From JBBROS01 sp965260995 (GTDB taxonomy: Bacteria; Pseudomonadota; Alphaproteobacteria; Acetobacterales; Acetobacteraceae), in NCBI GenBank assembly GCA_965260995.1, contig CBDHCD010000003.1:806001-870000 (forward strand): a stretch of 64,000 nt of DNA. Direction: 5' to 3'. The position numbers and the translations under genes are program-made. Below, piece after piece: positions 16,810-26,389 of the stretch. The notes below the pieces were generated by a model. That model saw nothing but the letters and a program-made list of their open reading frames with translations. It had not been told where the DNA came from and did not search any database. The stretch's first letter is position 1; each line of letters begins with the position of its first letter.

Positions 16810-17922
16810 ATGCAACTTCCCTTGCAGGATTTCACGGCGCTGGTGCGCTTGCAGACAGCCGCGGTCGGTCATGCGGCGCGGACATTAATGGACGTTTCGG
16901 TGGGAAGCGTTCTGCGCGCGATCCTGGAGGCGAACGCCTCGGTCGCATTGTGGATGCAATGGCTGATCATGGAGGTGCTCTCAACGACCCGCGCGGCCAC
17001 GAGCAAGGGGGCCGACCTTGATAGCTGGGTTGCGGATTTCGGATTGGCGCGGTTGGCCGCGGTTCCAGCCCAAGGGGAGGTGCGGTTTAGCCGGATCACC
17101 CCAGGAATACGGGCCGTCGTGCCATTGGGAGCGATGGTGCGAACCGGCACGACGGGGGACGCCCAAGCCTTCGAGGTCGTCGCGGATCAAAGGCGGGCGG
17201 AGTGGACCGGGGCGGGATATGCGATCGATGCCTCAGCCACTGAGGTGGTGGCGCCGGTCAGGGCGTTGACGCCCGGCCGGGCAGGTAACGTACAGGCGGA
17301 TGTTTTGCGGCTGCTGTCCACGGCGGTGCCAGGAGTGGACTCGGTCGTGAATGACTTCCCGTTGAGCGGCGGGCTGGACGCAGAAACGGATGACGCGTTG
17401 CGGACGCGATTTGGCGGCTTCATCGACAGCCGAAGCCGGGCCACGATGCAAGCCGTCCAATTCGCGGTGCAATCGGTGCGACAAGGGCTTCAGTTCACGA
17501 TACAGGAACGGGTTGATGCGGCCGGAGCGTTTCGGGCCGGGCACTTCACGGTCGTGATCGACGACGGGAGTGGGTCAGCAAGCGATGAACTGATCGCAGC
17601 GGTAAGCGCGGCCATCGAAGTCGTGCGGCCGGTCGGCGGCACGTTCGGCGTGCGACGTCCGGCGCTCGTACGAGCGGACGTGGTTATACACGTGCAGGGA
17701 CCTGCCGATGCGCGTTCGGCGGTGCAGGCGGCGGTGGGCGGATATATTGCCGGGTTGCCGATCGGCGGGTGGCTCATGCTGTCGCGGATCGTGCAGGTGG
17801 CGCATGACACGGATTTGCGGGTGTCCAGCGTGAGTGGCGTTCTGGTGAACGGCGCTTCGAGCGATCTTGTGATCCCAGCGTCCGGTCGCGTCGTGCCGGG
17901 CACGGTCATGGTGCTGGCGTGA
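16810..17922 (+). CDS. Baseplate protein J
   Basis: This 370-aa protein is the main wedge subunit. Signatures are SVGSVLRAILEANASVALWM, SKGADLDSWVADFGLARLAA, PAQGEVRFSR and DVLRLLSTAVPGVDSVVNDF. The conserved SGGLDAETDDALRTRFGGFI and a C-terminal domain with HVQGPADARSAVQAAVGGYI are also visible. It starts three bases after W and its stop overlaps a GTG in the next gene, as in P2. Confidence 0.92.
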   Translation: MQLPLQDFTALVRLQTAAVGHAARTLMDVSVGSVLRAILEANASVALWMQWLIMEVLSTTRAATSKGADLDSWVADFGLARLAAVPAQGEVRFSRITPGIRAVVPLGAMVRTGTTGDAQAFEVVADQRRAEWTGAGYAIDASATEVVAPVRALTPGRAGNVQADVLRLLSTAVPGVDSVVNDFPLSGGLDAETDDALRTRFGGFIDSRSRATMQAVQFAVQSVRQGLQFTIQERVDAAGAFRAGHFTVVIDDGSGSASDELIAAVSAAIEVVRPVGGTFGVRRPALVRADVVIHVQGPADARSAVQAAVGGYIAGLPIGGWLMLSRIVQVAHDTDLRVSSVSGVLVNGASSDLVIPASGRVVPGTVMVLA

Positions 17923-17933
17923 AGGGCGACGAG

Positions 17934-18476
17934 ATGGATATGGCGGCCCGCCTTAGGCTGGCCTTGCCGGAGGGGTGGTTCTCAGACGAAGCGCCGTTGC
18001 TCAATGGTTTGCTGACCGGGTTAGGGGCGGCCTGGGCAGGGCTTCACGATCTTTTGGGAAAGGTGAGCCTACAGGCTCGTTTGGCGACGGCCACCGGAAC
18101 GTTCCTTGACCTTGCCAGTCGAGATTTCTTCGGTGGACGCGTGGCGCGACGGGCGGGCGAGAGCGACGACCAATTGCGTGGACGGGTGCAACGAGCCATG
18201 CGGCGCGATCGGGGAACGCGGTCGGCGCTGGTCGAGGCGGCTGCCGAGGCCGGGTATGCGGCAGAGGCCTTCGAGCCGGCGCAGCCGAGAGACACTGGCG
18301 TGTACAACGTGGCTGGCGGACTGGCGTGGGGCGTCGCCGGGGGATGGGGATCACTGTCCATGCCTTTGGAGTGCCTGGTTGTGGTGAGGTCGGTCGCGCC
18401 GGTCGAGGCAATTGGACCGGCGCTGGCAGACGCGCTCCCGGCAGGTGGAGCTGCCTGGGTGAGGCTGATCGATTAG
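17934..18476 (+). CDS. Tail protein I-like baseplate component
   Basis: This is a 180-aa protein with MAARLRLALPEGWFSDEAPL then LGAAWAGLHDLLGKVSLQAR. It also contains LDLASRDFFGGRVARRAGES, the DUF2313/gpI-like pattern near the wedge end. The start at ATG 17934 has AAGGG 7 bases upstream; GTG 17919 would overlap J. Position after J supports the I role, connecting tail fibres to the baseplate. Confidence 0.72.
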   Translation: MDMAARLRLALPEGWFSDEAPLLNGLLTGLGAAWAGLHDLLGKVSLQARLATATGTFLDLASRDFFGGRVARRAGESDDQLRGRVQRAMRRDRGTRSALVEAAAEAGYAAEAFEPAQPRDTGVYNVAGGLAWGVAGGWGSLSMPLECLVVVRSVAPVEAIGPALADALPAGGAAWVRLID

Positions 18477-18566
18477 GCCGGTTGCGTTCTGGTCGCACTG
18501 TCAGCACATTTTCCCTGTTTGCTTCATTGAGCATTTCTATCGGACAAGTAAACCTGCTCCGAGGAG

Positions 18567-18653
18567 ATGATGTTTTGCGTTTCTTCTGTAAATCATTCTT
18601 GTCCTATGGGGAAACCTATTCGACTGGAGAGTGATCTGATGAGAGGTGACTGA
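18567..18653 (+). CDS. Possible 28-aa leader peptide coupled to tail-tip gene
   Basis: ATG at 18567 is preceded immediately by GAGGAG and opens a frame MMFCVSSVNHSCPMGKPIRL ending at a TGA that overlaps the next ATG (TGATG). The 90-bp gap before it is AT-richer than the genes around it. A strong ribosome site plus an exact stop-start overlap suggest translation and coupling. The peptide has no recognisable domain and may only set expression of the next gene. Confidence 0.4.
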   Translation: MMFCVSSVNHSCPMGKPIRLESDLMRGD

Positions 18654-19885
18654 TGGATCGCCAAATCGTCTACGCAGGTTCGATCCCGCTTGACACTGAC
18701 CTGTTAAATATTCAGCGGCATATCATGGTTTCAATCGGGGCATTGGCGCGTGCCGTGCTCGGTGACGCTGGACTGATTGATGGTTTGCCTTGCGGACCGG
18801 CGGGCGAGGCGTACACCGTCGTGGTCGGGCCCGGCAGCTATACAGCCCTGCTACCGATTGACGGCGTGGCCTTCGGATCGTTGCCAGCGGATCCGACAAT
18901 GACCGTGCAGACGGCGCTGCATCTTGAAAACAAGCTCCTGCAGCTTGGGCCACCGCCCGATGCAGATCACGTGCTCTGCTGGCTGATCCAAGCAGCAATC
19001 GCGACCGAGGACGCAGGGCCGGCCGCGTTGCCTTATTGGAACGCGGCTGATCCAACCATCGCATTCAGCGGTCCCGGCAATTCGGGGCTGGCGCAGAACA
19101 CGCAACGGCTGCTGAGAGTGGCTTTGTCCAGCAAGCCGAGCGCGCCGCAACCCTACCCTACCGGAGCACCGCCGGCACCTGATCCCGGGTGGATCGGATT
19201 GTATACGGTAACGACGTTCGCCGGTAAGCAAAAGATCGAAGCCGGTGACATCGTTCCCATGCCGGATGCGCCAACCTTGCGATACAAATTGCCTGCGGTG
19301 CCGCCTGCACCGACGCAGCAGGAGACGTTCGGCTTCGACACGTTATGGCGGGCACCAGCAGGCGTGCAGCGCATTCGCGTGCGGCTGGTCGGCGGCGGCG
19401 GGGGCGGCGGCGGGGGCGATGCTGGCTTCTCGGGGGGCGGCGGCGGCGCCGGAGGATATGCGGAGTCGCTGCTCCGAGTACAACCGGGACAGGTCTATAA
19501 TATCGTAGTGGGCCAAGGCGGCTTGCCCGGAGTGACCGGGGTCTCTGGCGGGACCGGGGGAGAAACGAGCTTCGCAGGATGGGTGCGCGCGGGTGGAGGC
19601 GAGGGTGGCGCCTCCGCAAATCCTGACAGTCATGGCGGCGCGCCCGGCCTCGGGATCATCGGCGGCCTGCTGCAAGCCGGGGGTTACGGCGGCGACGGCG
19701 CAATCGTTGCGAGCATACCCGGCGGGACAGGCGGGGCGAGCGCATTGGGCGGGGGTGGCCGAGGCGCGGATCAAGGTGGTCTGCCGGCCATGGGGCGTGC
19801 GGGTGGCTCCGGGGGTGGAGGTGGGTATGGCGCATCATCGGCCGGCGGCGCTGGCGCCGCGGGATTGGTCATCATTGAGTACTGA
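18653..19885 (+). CDS. Glycine-rich tail tip / fibre protein
   Basis: This is a 410-aa protein. The N-terminal half (DRQIVYAGSIPLDTDLLNIQ) probably anchors to the baseplate. From about residue 235 it becomes a glycine-rich domain with IRVRLVGGGGGGGGG, AGGYAESLLRVQPGQVYNIV and many GG/GGG clusters, ending AGLVIIEY. This pattern is shared by phage and prophage fibre tips that fold into polyglycine-type sheets for receptor binding. It opens the receptor-binding group. Confidence 0.75.
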   Translation: MDRQIVYAGSIPLDTDLLNIQRHIMVSIGALARAVLGDAGLIDGLPCGPAGEAYTVVVGPGSYTALLPIDGVAFGSLPADPTMTVQTALHLENKLLQLGPPPDADHVLCWLIQAAIATEDAGPAALPYWNAADPTIAFSGPGNSGLAQNTQRLLRVALSSKPSAPQPYPTGAPPAPDPGWIGLYTVTTFAGKQKIEAGDIVPMPDAPTLRYKLPAVPPAPTQQETFGFDTLWRAPAGVQRIRVRLVGGGGGGGGGDAGFSGGGGGAGGYAESLLRVQPGQVYNIVVGQGGLPGVTGVSGGTGGETSFAGWVRAGGGEGGASANPDSHGGAPGLGIIGGLLQAGGYGGDGAIVASIPGGTGGASALGGGGRGADQGGLPAMGRAGGSGGGGGYGASSAGGAGAAGLVIIEY

Positions 19886-19998
19886 GATCTCCGCTCGTCG
19901 CGTGATCTGCTTCGCCGCTTGACGCTTCAGCGCTGCTGGCGGCGCGGTTCAGCCGTGCGCCTCATTGTAATTCTTAACGCATCGCGGAGAAGGCATTC

Positions 19999-20484
19999 AT
20001 GGCAACGACGGCGAGTCACATCTGGCGGCCGAGCGCTGCCCGGGTCCTCGTTATGGACGGGTTCATCCCTGGCCCGCGAGGCGTGCCGGTCCGGACCTTG
20101 GCGATCCCGACCTGGTCGGCGAAGGATCCGGCCGACGTGCTGGATTATCAGTTCGACATCGCTCCTGCGCTGACTGGCAACGACGGCGACGCGATCGCGA
20201 CCCTGGACGTGTCGATCAGCCCCTCCAACCCAGGAGATCTATCGCTGGCAACGGCTGCGGCGGATGGGTCTCGAGCGGTGCTTTGGCTTCAAGGCGGCCA
20301 GGCCGGAACAGTTTATACAGTGACGCTCACCATCGGGACACAAGCGGGGCGGCTGCTGTCGCGATCCGTGCTGCTGCCCGTGCTGGCACTGGCGGCGGCA
20401 CCGGTGACGGTGAGTGTGCTGACAACCGACGCCGGCGACGCGCTGACGGACGGGAACGGCAACGCTCTGTTGCTGGGGGGTTAG
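19999..20484 (+). CDS. Phage fibre-associated beta-sandwich protein
   Basis: This 161-aa protein has GGAGAAGG before its ATG. It contains RTLAIPTWSAKDPADVLDYQ, TLDVSISPSNPGDLSLATAA and TVYTVTLTIGTQAGRLLSRS, which read like an immunoglobulin-like domain. It ends DAGDALTDGNGNALLLGG. The downstream spike starts two bases after the stop. It may link or chaperone the spikes. The family is not certain. Confidence 0.55.
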   Translation: MATTASHIWRPSAARVLVMDGFIPGPRGVPVRTLAIPTWSAKDPADVLDYQFDIAPALTGNDGDAIATLDVSISPSNPGDLSLATAAADGSRAVLWLQGGQAGTVYTVTLTIGTQAGRLLSRSVLLPVLALAAAPVTVSVLTTDAGDALTDGNGNALLLGG

Positions 20485-20486
20485 AG

Positions 20487-23006
20487 ATGCCGACGATCGA
20501 CGAGCTTCCGGCGGCGGCGGCGGCGGCCGATGACGATTACGTCGCGATCAGCCAGGCGGGATCCATGCGGCGCGTGACCCGGTCGCAAATGTTCGCCGGG
20601 CTACAACCCGCATTGGCCTTGTCTCAAGGTTTCCTGCTGGGGCGGACAGCAAACGGCGTGGGGGGACCGGAGGCGATCACGATCGGGGACAGCCTTCGCT
20701 TGAAGGATGGCGTACTGTCCGGCGCGGCGCGGTTCAGCGTGACAGCATTGCCGGCGACGAGTTCGGTCGGGGTTGCTGACACCATCGCGGTGTCGCAAGG
20801 CGGGCGTGACGCCAGCGTGCCGGTGGGCGCGTTGCTTGCCGGCATTTCGAACGTGCCGGGCCTGGACCTGTCCTCGCAGGCCGTGCGAGCGCCGGGAGGC
20901 CAAACGCGTAGCCTCGGGGAGTGGATGGCCGACGCGATGCCGGTCGAGGCATTCGGGGCAGTAGGGGACGGCTACGCGGATGACACGGCGGCGATCGACC
21001 GAGCGGTCGCGAGCGGACGACCGGTGCGGCTCGGGCCGCGAACCTACGTGGTGAACGGGCAATGGACCGTCACGCGGCCGGCTGTGTTGCTGGGCGTTGC
21101 AGGGCGGACGACGCTGCGGCGGGCGCGGCAGTCCGGAGGGGCATGGATCAGCGTTGGCGGCGCGAGTTTCACGGCGGTCGACGTCATCTTCGATGCCGGG
21201 TTAGTTCCTGGCGAGAGCTGGGGCGTGCTCATCACTGAGATGTGCCGGCAGACACGGTTCGAGCGGTGCACGTTCTCGCATGCGACCGGCGGAACGCTCG
21301 GGAACGGCTTGACGATCCAGGCGCGGGACGGGCGCAGCGGCCCGGGGAGCCGGCATGTTCTGCGTGACTGTGAGGCCGCGGGCAATGCCGCGCACGGGAT
21401 ATGGGTTCAGGCCGCGGCGGGAGCGTCGGTCGAGGGCTGCCTGGCCCACGACAATGGCGCGTATGGAATTTGCCTTGATTTCAACGACCCGGGCTTTCAG
21501 CAGATCGTTCGACACGGCCGGGTGAGCGGGTGCCGGGCGTGGGGAAACCGCCGTGGGATCTCGGTTGGGAACTATAACGAGACGAACTTGGAGCCGCCAC
21601 GATGGGGAAACGCTAACCCGGACGCGATCGGCATCAGCGTCATCGATAACCAGTGCCATGACAACCTGGATTACGGGATCGCGGTGTCTGGACAGGCGTT
21701 GCAAGTCGTAGGGAACCTGATCGAGGCGAACGGGTCCGGGTTGCTGGTCAACGCGTCGATGTGTCTGATCTCCAGCAACCTGATCAGCGGACCCGGGCAG
21801 TACGGGATCGATGCCGGAGGCAGCATCGAATGTGAGCTGCTTGACAACCTGGTACAAGGATTTGCTGTCGGGATTAATCCCGGAGGAAGCCGCAATCTGC
21901 GTCTTGCCGGCAACCGGCTCGCTGGCAACGTCTGGGCGGTCACGGTGTTCGGCATCGAGACTGATGGGCGAGGGACACCATTTGGCATCCCATGCAACGG
22001 CCTGGTGGTCGAGAACAATCGGATCCAACTGAAAGACGGCTCCGGTGGAGGCGTATTGCTGATGGATGCGCCGCAGGGGACGATGGTGGTTGGCAACTCG
22101 TTCGTGGGCGGCGACGGCAGCAACTCGTCACAGGCTTTGTGGGCGCATACTGACCAAGCCGTCGTTCGCGGCAACTCCTGGAACAATCAAGCCCGGATGA
22201 TCTGCAATCCCGTCGATGTCGGCGGCGTATCGCAGGTTCGAGTGCCAGATGTGCTGGATGAAGCCATGCTGACCTCGGCCAGCCAAGGCGTCGGGAGCAT
22301 CGTGGGACAGCATCAGGCGACGATGGCGGGGCAGGTGGCGTTCGTGAAGGTCACGAACGGTGGAACGGGCTACAGCCGGGCCAGCGTCACCATCGCGGGG
22401 GTGGGCAGCGGGGCGAGCGCCACCGCCTACGTTCGCGACGGCGCTGTGATCGGCGTCGCGATGCAGTCGCACGGTTCTGGCTACGGGGCGTCAGGTGCCG
22501 TGGTGACCATCCAGGGTGACGGGCGAGGCGCTCAGGCCGTAGCGACCGTTGGAGTGCCAGTGCCAGAGGAGCGGCAGCTCAAGCTGCACTGCAATGGACC
22601 GGTGCGGTTCAAGCGGGCGGGCAGCGCCCCATTCCAAGACAACTGGACAGGAGCTGACATCCTGGTGCCGCAAGCATCCGTCGTTGAATGGATTGGCACG
22701 TGGGGCGGGTGGCAAGCGGTGTCGTTCCCGTTGGCAGACTATCTGTCGCCCACGGGCGATGGTGGATTGACGGTGCGCAGCGCGGCCGAAGACGTGGTCA
22801 TTCGGCCGAACGGGCGGGGCAGCGTCCGGATCAGTTCAGATGGTGAGCCTGCCGGGTTCGCAAGCCTGCTCGGGCGCGGCAGCCCTGAAGGCGTGGTTCC
22901 GGCGTCGGTCGGAAGCGATTACCGCAATCTGGACGGTGGAGCCGGGGCAACGCTGTGGGTCAAACGGTCAGGATCAGGGGCCTCCGGTTGGGCGCCAGTC
23001 GCTTAA
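20487..23006 (+). CDS. Tailspike 1 with right-handed beta-helix (pectate-lyase superfamily)
   Basis: This is an 839-aa receptor-binding spike. The N-terminus (MPTIDELPAAAAAADDDYVA, ISQAGSMRRVTRSQM) matches the second spike and should attach to the tail. The catalytic-type body starts VEAFGAVGDGYADDTAAIDR, the typical opening of pectate-lyase-like phage depolymerases. Beta-helix rungs follow (GNAAHGIWVQAAAGASVEGC, DNGAYGICLDF, LISGPGQYGIDAG). A beta-rich C-terminus ends GASGWAPVA. It likely degrades a surface polysaccharide; the substrate and active-site residues are not clear. Confidence 0.82.
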   Translation: MPTIDELPAAAAAADDDYVAISQAGSMRRVTRSQMFAGLQPALALSQGFLLGRTANGVGGPEAITIGDSLRLKDGVLSGAARFSVTALPATSSVGVADTIAVSQGGRDASVPVGALLAGISNVPGLDLSSQAVRAPGGQTRSLGEWMADAMPVEAFGAVGDGYADDTAAIDRAVASGRPVRLGPRTYVVNGQWTVTRPAVLLGVAGRTTLRRARQSGGAWISVGGASFTAVDVIFDAGLVPGESWGVLITEMCRQTRFERCTFSHATGGTLGNGLTIQARDGRSGPGSRHVLRDCEAAGNAAHGIWVQAAAGASVEGCLAHDNGAYGICLDFNDPGFQQIVRHGRVSGCRAWGNRRGISVGNYNETNLEPPRWGNANPDAIGISVIDNQCHDNLDYGIAVSGQALQVVGNLIEANGSGLLVNASMCLISSNLISGPGQYGIDAGGSIECELLDNLVQGFAVGINPGGSRNLRLAGNRLAGNVWAVTVFGIETDGRGTPFGIPCNGLVVENNRIQLKDGSGGGVLLMDAPQGTMVVGNSFVGGDGSNSSQALWAHTDQAVVRGNSWNNQARMICNPVDVGGVSQVRVPDVLDEAMLTSASQGVGSIVGQHQATMAGQVAFVKVTNGGTGYSRASVTIAGVGSGASATAYVRDGAVIGVAMQSHGSGYGASGAVVTIQGDGRGAQAVATVGVPVPEERQLKLHCNGPVRFKRAGSAPFQDNWTGADILVPQASVVEWIGTWGGWQAVSFPLADYLSPTGDGGLTVRSAAEDVVIRPNGRGSVRISSDGEPAGFASLLGRGSPEGVVPASVGSDYRNLDGGAGATLWVKRSGSGASGWAPVA

Positions 23007-23071
23007 GGTCTGCGGAGCGCTGATCGATCGTCGTGATTAAATAGGAAATTTATCTTAAAAGAGGTGGATGA

Positions 23072-26000
23072 ATGCCGACGATCAAGCAGTTGCCTGCGGC
23101 CACTTCGGTCAGCGCGACCGATGTGATCCCGGTCAGCCAGGGCGGGACGACGAGGAGCCTCACGATCGGCGGGCTGCTGTCCTCCACCCAAGCCGCGCTC
23201 ACGCTGGCCTCTGGCAAGCTGCTCGGGCGCGCGTCGGCCACGGCGGGCGGCCCGGAGCCGGTGAGCTTGGGCATCGGGCTCGCCATGACGGCGGGCGTGG
23301 TCTCGGCAACGGCGGATGATCATGCGCGGCTGCCTATGGCGCCGGGGGTTGGCCTCGGCGACGAGGTCATCGTGAACAGCGGGGGACTGGCGAAACGGGT
23401 CCCGGCCACGGCATTGCGCGGGCTGTTCTCGGCCGGAAGCGGGATCGAGATCGACACTGCGGGCCTCATCTCCGCATTCGGCAGCGGCACGGCCGGATCG
23501 TCGGGTCCGGTCGGCGTGGCGACGGCGAGCAAGGCTGGCACGGTGAAGCCAGGCGCGGGGCTGGGCGTTTCGAACGATGGCACGTTGTCATTCACGGACG
23601 GATCGGCTGTTGCCATCACGGCAATCGGCACCACGACCCCGCGCAGCCTCGGCGCGCGCGCGGCGGACCGCCTGAACGTGCGCGATTACGGAGCGGCCGC
23701 GAACGGCACGGAGTCAGATGGCGACGCGCTAAGCGCGTGCGCCCTGGCTGGCCTCTACGCGGGCAAGGACATCCATATCCCGGCTGGCACGTACCGAATC
23801 AATGGAGCAAGTCCGTTTATCCTAAGGCCTGGGGTGGCGGTCCATATGGACCGGCGTGCGGTGCTGCTCTGCGACAGCTCGTCGAGCGGTCCGGCCGACA
23901 TCATCACCAACGTCGGCATACCGGGCGACTTCGCCATGTTCGGGGGCACCATCAGAGGCTTGGCCGACGTCGACCCCACTGAGGGCGCTCATAACATCAG
24001 CATCTACGGTGCTGACAACGTTGTGCTGGACAGCGTGACGAGCAAGTACAGCCGAAAGTTCGGTTTCGCCGTCATCAACTGCAAGCGCGCCATCGTGCGT
24101 GGATGCACGATGTATCGCAGCGTGGCTGACGGCATCGCGGTCTGGGACACTTCCGAGTTTCAGATCACCGGCTGCGACATTCAAGGCGCGAATGACGACG
24201 GCATTTCGGCCCATTGCAGCGAGCTTTACGCGCTGCCGCGGTCGGGCGGGTTGATCGCGAACAACACGCTGTCGGACACGCAAGGCATCTCCGTGCTGGG
24301 TCCGAAGGCGTTGACGATCACCGGCAACGTCATGCGCCGCATCATGGGGCATGGCGTCGTGGTGGGCGCTTATCCTCCGGCGCTGCAAGGCGACACGGCC
24401 GGATTCGCGGTGCGGATCACCAACAATGTGATCTGCGACGTGTTCAAGCGGGCGGAGGCAACGCCGCGGAACGCTGACCAGGCTTACATCATCTTGCTGC
24501 TGAACAGCCGGCAAGCGGGAGGCGGGGCGTCCGCACCTGGTGATCCGGCCGTGAGCACCGGGTCCGTCACGCCGCTGCTCGGAACCGGCGCGGGCACGTT
24601 GTATGTCCAGACAACGACCGGGCCTTTGCCTGGAAATCTCTGGTTCGACGTGTCGGACAACACGCTCGTGCGCACGTTGCCGGCGAGCACGTCGTGGGGC
24701 CAGTGGGGATATGGACCAAACCTCTGGATCGGCAACAATGGGTCGGGAGGCATCTACGCCGGCGGCATCGCGGAAGCCAACCTGAACACGACCGGCATCG
24801 CCATCACGGGGACGCTGCGCAACAGCCGCATCGCGAACAACACTGTCAGCACGACGGGTCCGTACGGCGTTTGGTTCACGGGCCATACTCCCGTCGCGCA
24901 TGGGGACTACGATGGTCTCGATATCAGCGGCAATCGTTTCCTTGACTATGGCAGTGCTGGAGTATTCTGGAGTCCGAACTCGACGACGAGCCAGCAGATG
25001 CGGGTTTCCGGCAACATTTTCAACGGGGATCCGCAGTTCCGATCCGGCAACCGGTTGGACGGCGGACGGTGGGCGTCCGATGCCTTGCCGGTCGGCGTGT
25101 GGGGGCCGTCGCTCGACGGGGCCGCCTACGAGGCCAACCACTTCAGGAACGTGGTAAGGCCAATCTATCAAGCGTCCTCGAAAGCTTTGTTCCTTCACAA
25201 CGTTCTATTCGCCAACTGCACGGTCTTCGGTCGGCCCGATCCTGGGAATGCAGGCATTCTTGCTCCACCGGAACTGGGCTTCGGTTGGCAGTACGTGCAG
25301 GAAAACTGCGATCCGCGCAGCTCTAGCTACGGACAAGTGCTTGCGCAACCGACGACGGCGGTCTCCATTGCCAATGGCGGGACGGGAGCGACCAGCGCGA
25401 CCGCCGCGCGCGCGAACCTGGGTCTCGGCAGCGCCGCCATCCTGAGTGTCGGCACCGGCCCCGGCACGGTCGCGGCAGGCGATGACGGCCGGATCGCTGG
25501 CGCCACGCAGCGGACGTCCAACCTGAGTGACTTGGCTGATGCGGGCCTGGCACGCATCAATCTCGGTTTAGCCGCCGTCGCATCGTCTGGCGCCTATTCG
25601 GACTTGTCTGGCCGACCCGTTATTCCTGCGGCCGGAACGGCTACGCCGCAGTCCGCCGGGGCCGCTGCCACAGGGACCAGCGCGGCCTACGCCCGACAGG
25701 ATCATGTGCATCCCACGGATGTCTCGCGACTCAGCGTTGCACTGAATTTATCCGACCTGGCGAACGTGAGTTCGGCCCGCGCCAACCTTGGACTGGGTGG
25801 TGCGGCCGTGCTGAACGTCGGAAACGACGTGGGCACGGTCGCGGCGGGCGACGACACGCGGATCAAAGGAGCGGCACAGAAATCGGCAAACCTTGCGGAT
25901 CTCGGGAACGTCGGCTCGGCACGGACGAATTTGGGACTGGGAGCGGCGGCCGTTCTCAACGTGGGGACGGGTGCCGGAACCGTGGCCGCCGGCGATGACG

Positions 26001-26389
26001 GCCGGATCGCTGGCGCTGTGCAAAAGGCGAACAATCTGGGCGACCTAGCAAATCCAACTTTGGCGCGAGCCAACATAAATAGAGGTGCGGTGCCGCTCGT
26101 TAGCGGGGCGACGATCACGACGGATTGTAGCCAAGCGAGCGCATTCACTCTCACTCTTGGCATCAACGCTACTCTCGCCAACCCGGCCAACCTCGCCGCC
26201 GGTGCTTCGTACCTGTGGAAAATCACCCAGGACTCGACGGGCAATCGAACGCTGGCATACGGCTCGGCTTTCAAGTGGCCCGGCGGCACTGCGCCTACTC
26301 TCTCGACAACTGCCGGCTCCATAGATCTGATCTCAGCCGTTTCTGACGGCACGAGCGTCTACGGCGTTTTGTCTAAGAGCTTCAGCTGA
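23072..26389 (+). CDS. Tailspike 2 with beta-helix and fibre repeats
   Basis: At 1105 aa this is the largest gene here. It starts after AAAGAGGTGG. The N-terminus MPTIKQLPAATSVSATDVIP, VSQGGTTRSLTIGG copies that of spike 1. The body has LNVRDYGAAANGTESDGDAL and NosD-like helix rungs (RKFGFAVINCKRAIVRGCTM, ITGCDIQGANDDGISAHCSE, RIANNTVSTTGPYGVWFTG). After about residue 770 come RANLGLG...VGxxxGTVAAGDDxRI fibre repeats and a C-terminal beta domain. It probably has a different carbohydrate target from spike 1. Confidence 0.82.
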   Translation: MPTIKQLPAATSVSATDVIPVSQGGTTRSLTIGGLLSSTQAALTLASGKLLGRASATAGGPEPVSLGIGLAMTAGVVSATADDHARLPMAPGVGLGDEVIVNSGGLAKRVPATALRGLFSAGSGIEIDTAGLISAFGSGTAGSSGPVGVATASKAGTVKPGAGLGVSNDGTLSFTDGSAVAITAIGTTTPRSLGARAADRLNVRDYGAAANGTESDGDALSACALAGLYAGKDIHIPAGTYRINGASPFILRPGVAVHMDRRAVLLCDSSSSGPADIITNVGIPGDFAMFGGTIRGLADVDPTEGAHNISIYGADNVVLDSVTSKYSRKFGFAVINCKRAIVRGCTMYRSVADGIAVWDTSEFQITGCDIQGANDDGISAHCSELYALPRSGGLIANNTLSDTQGISVLGPKALTITGNVMRRIMGHGVVVGAYPPALQGDTAGFAVRITNNVICDVFKRAEATPRNADQAYIILLLNSRQAGGGASAPGDPAVSTGSVTPLLGTGAGTLYVQTTTGPLPGNLWFDVSDNTLVRTLPASTSWGQWGYGPNLWIGNNGSGGIYAGGIAEANLNTTGIAITGTLRNSRIANNTVSTTGPYGVWFTGHTPVAHGDYDGLDISGNRFLDYGSAGVFWSPNSTTSQQMRVSGNIFNGDPQFRSGNRLDGGRWASDALPVGVWGPSLDGAAYEANHFRNVVRPIYQASSKALFLHNVLFANCTVFGRPDPGNAGILAPPELGFGWQYVQENCDPRSSSYGQVLAQPTTAVSIANGGTGATSATAARANLGLGSAAILSVGTGPGTVAAGDDGRIAGATQRTSNLSDLADAGLARINLGLAAVASSGAYSDLSGRPVIPAAGTATPQSAGAAATGTSAAYARQDHVHPTDVSRLSVALNLSDLANVSSARANLGLGGAAVLNVGNDVGTVAAGDDTRIKGAAQKSANLADLGNVGSARTNLGLGAAAVLNVGTGAGTVAAGDDGRIAGAVQKANNLGDLANPTLARANINRGAVPLVSGATITTDCSQASAFTLTLGINATLANPANLAAGASYLWKITQDSTGNRTLAYGSAFKWPGGTAPTLSTTAGSIDLISAVSDGTSVYGVLSKSFS
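25405..26075 (+). repeat. Fibre repeats in tailspike 2
   Basis: A module reading RANLGLGxAA, VGxxxGTVAAGDDxRIxGAx, NLxDLAx occurs three times. The copies start near 25405, 25778 and 25921, and a truncated fourth starts at 26060. DNA copies differ at many third positions, so the repeats are old. Such modules form triple-stranded fibre shafts. Confidence 0.7.
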
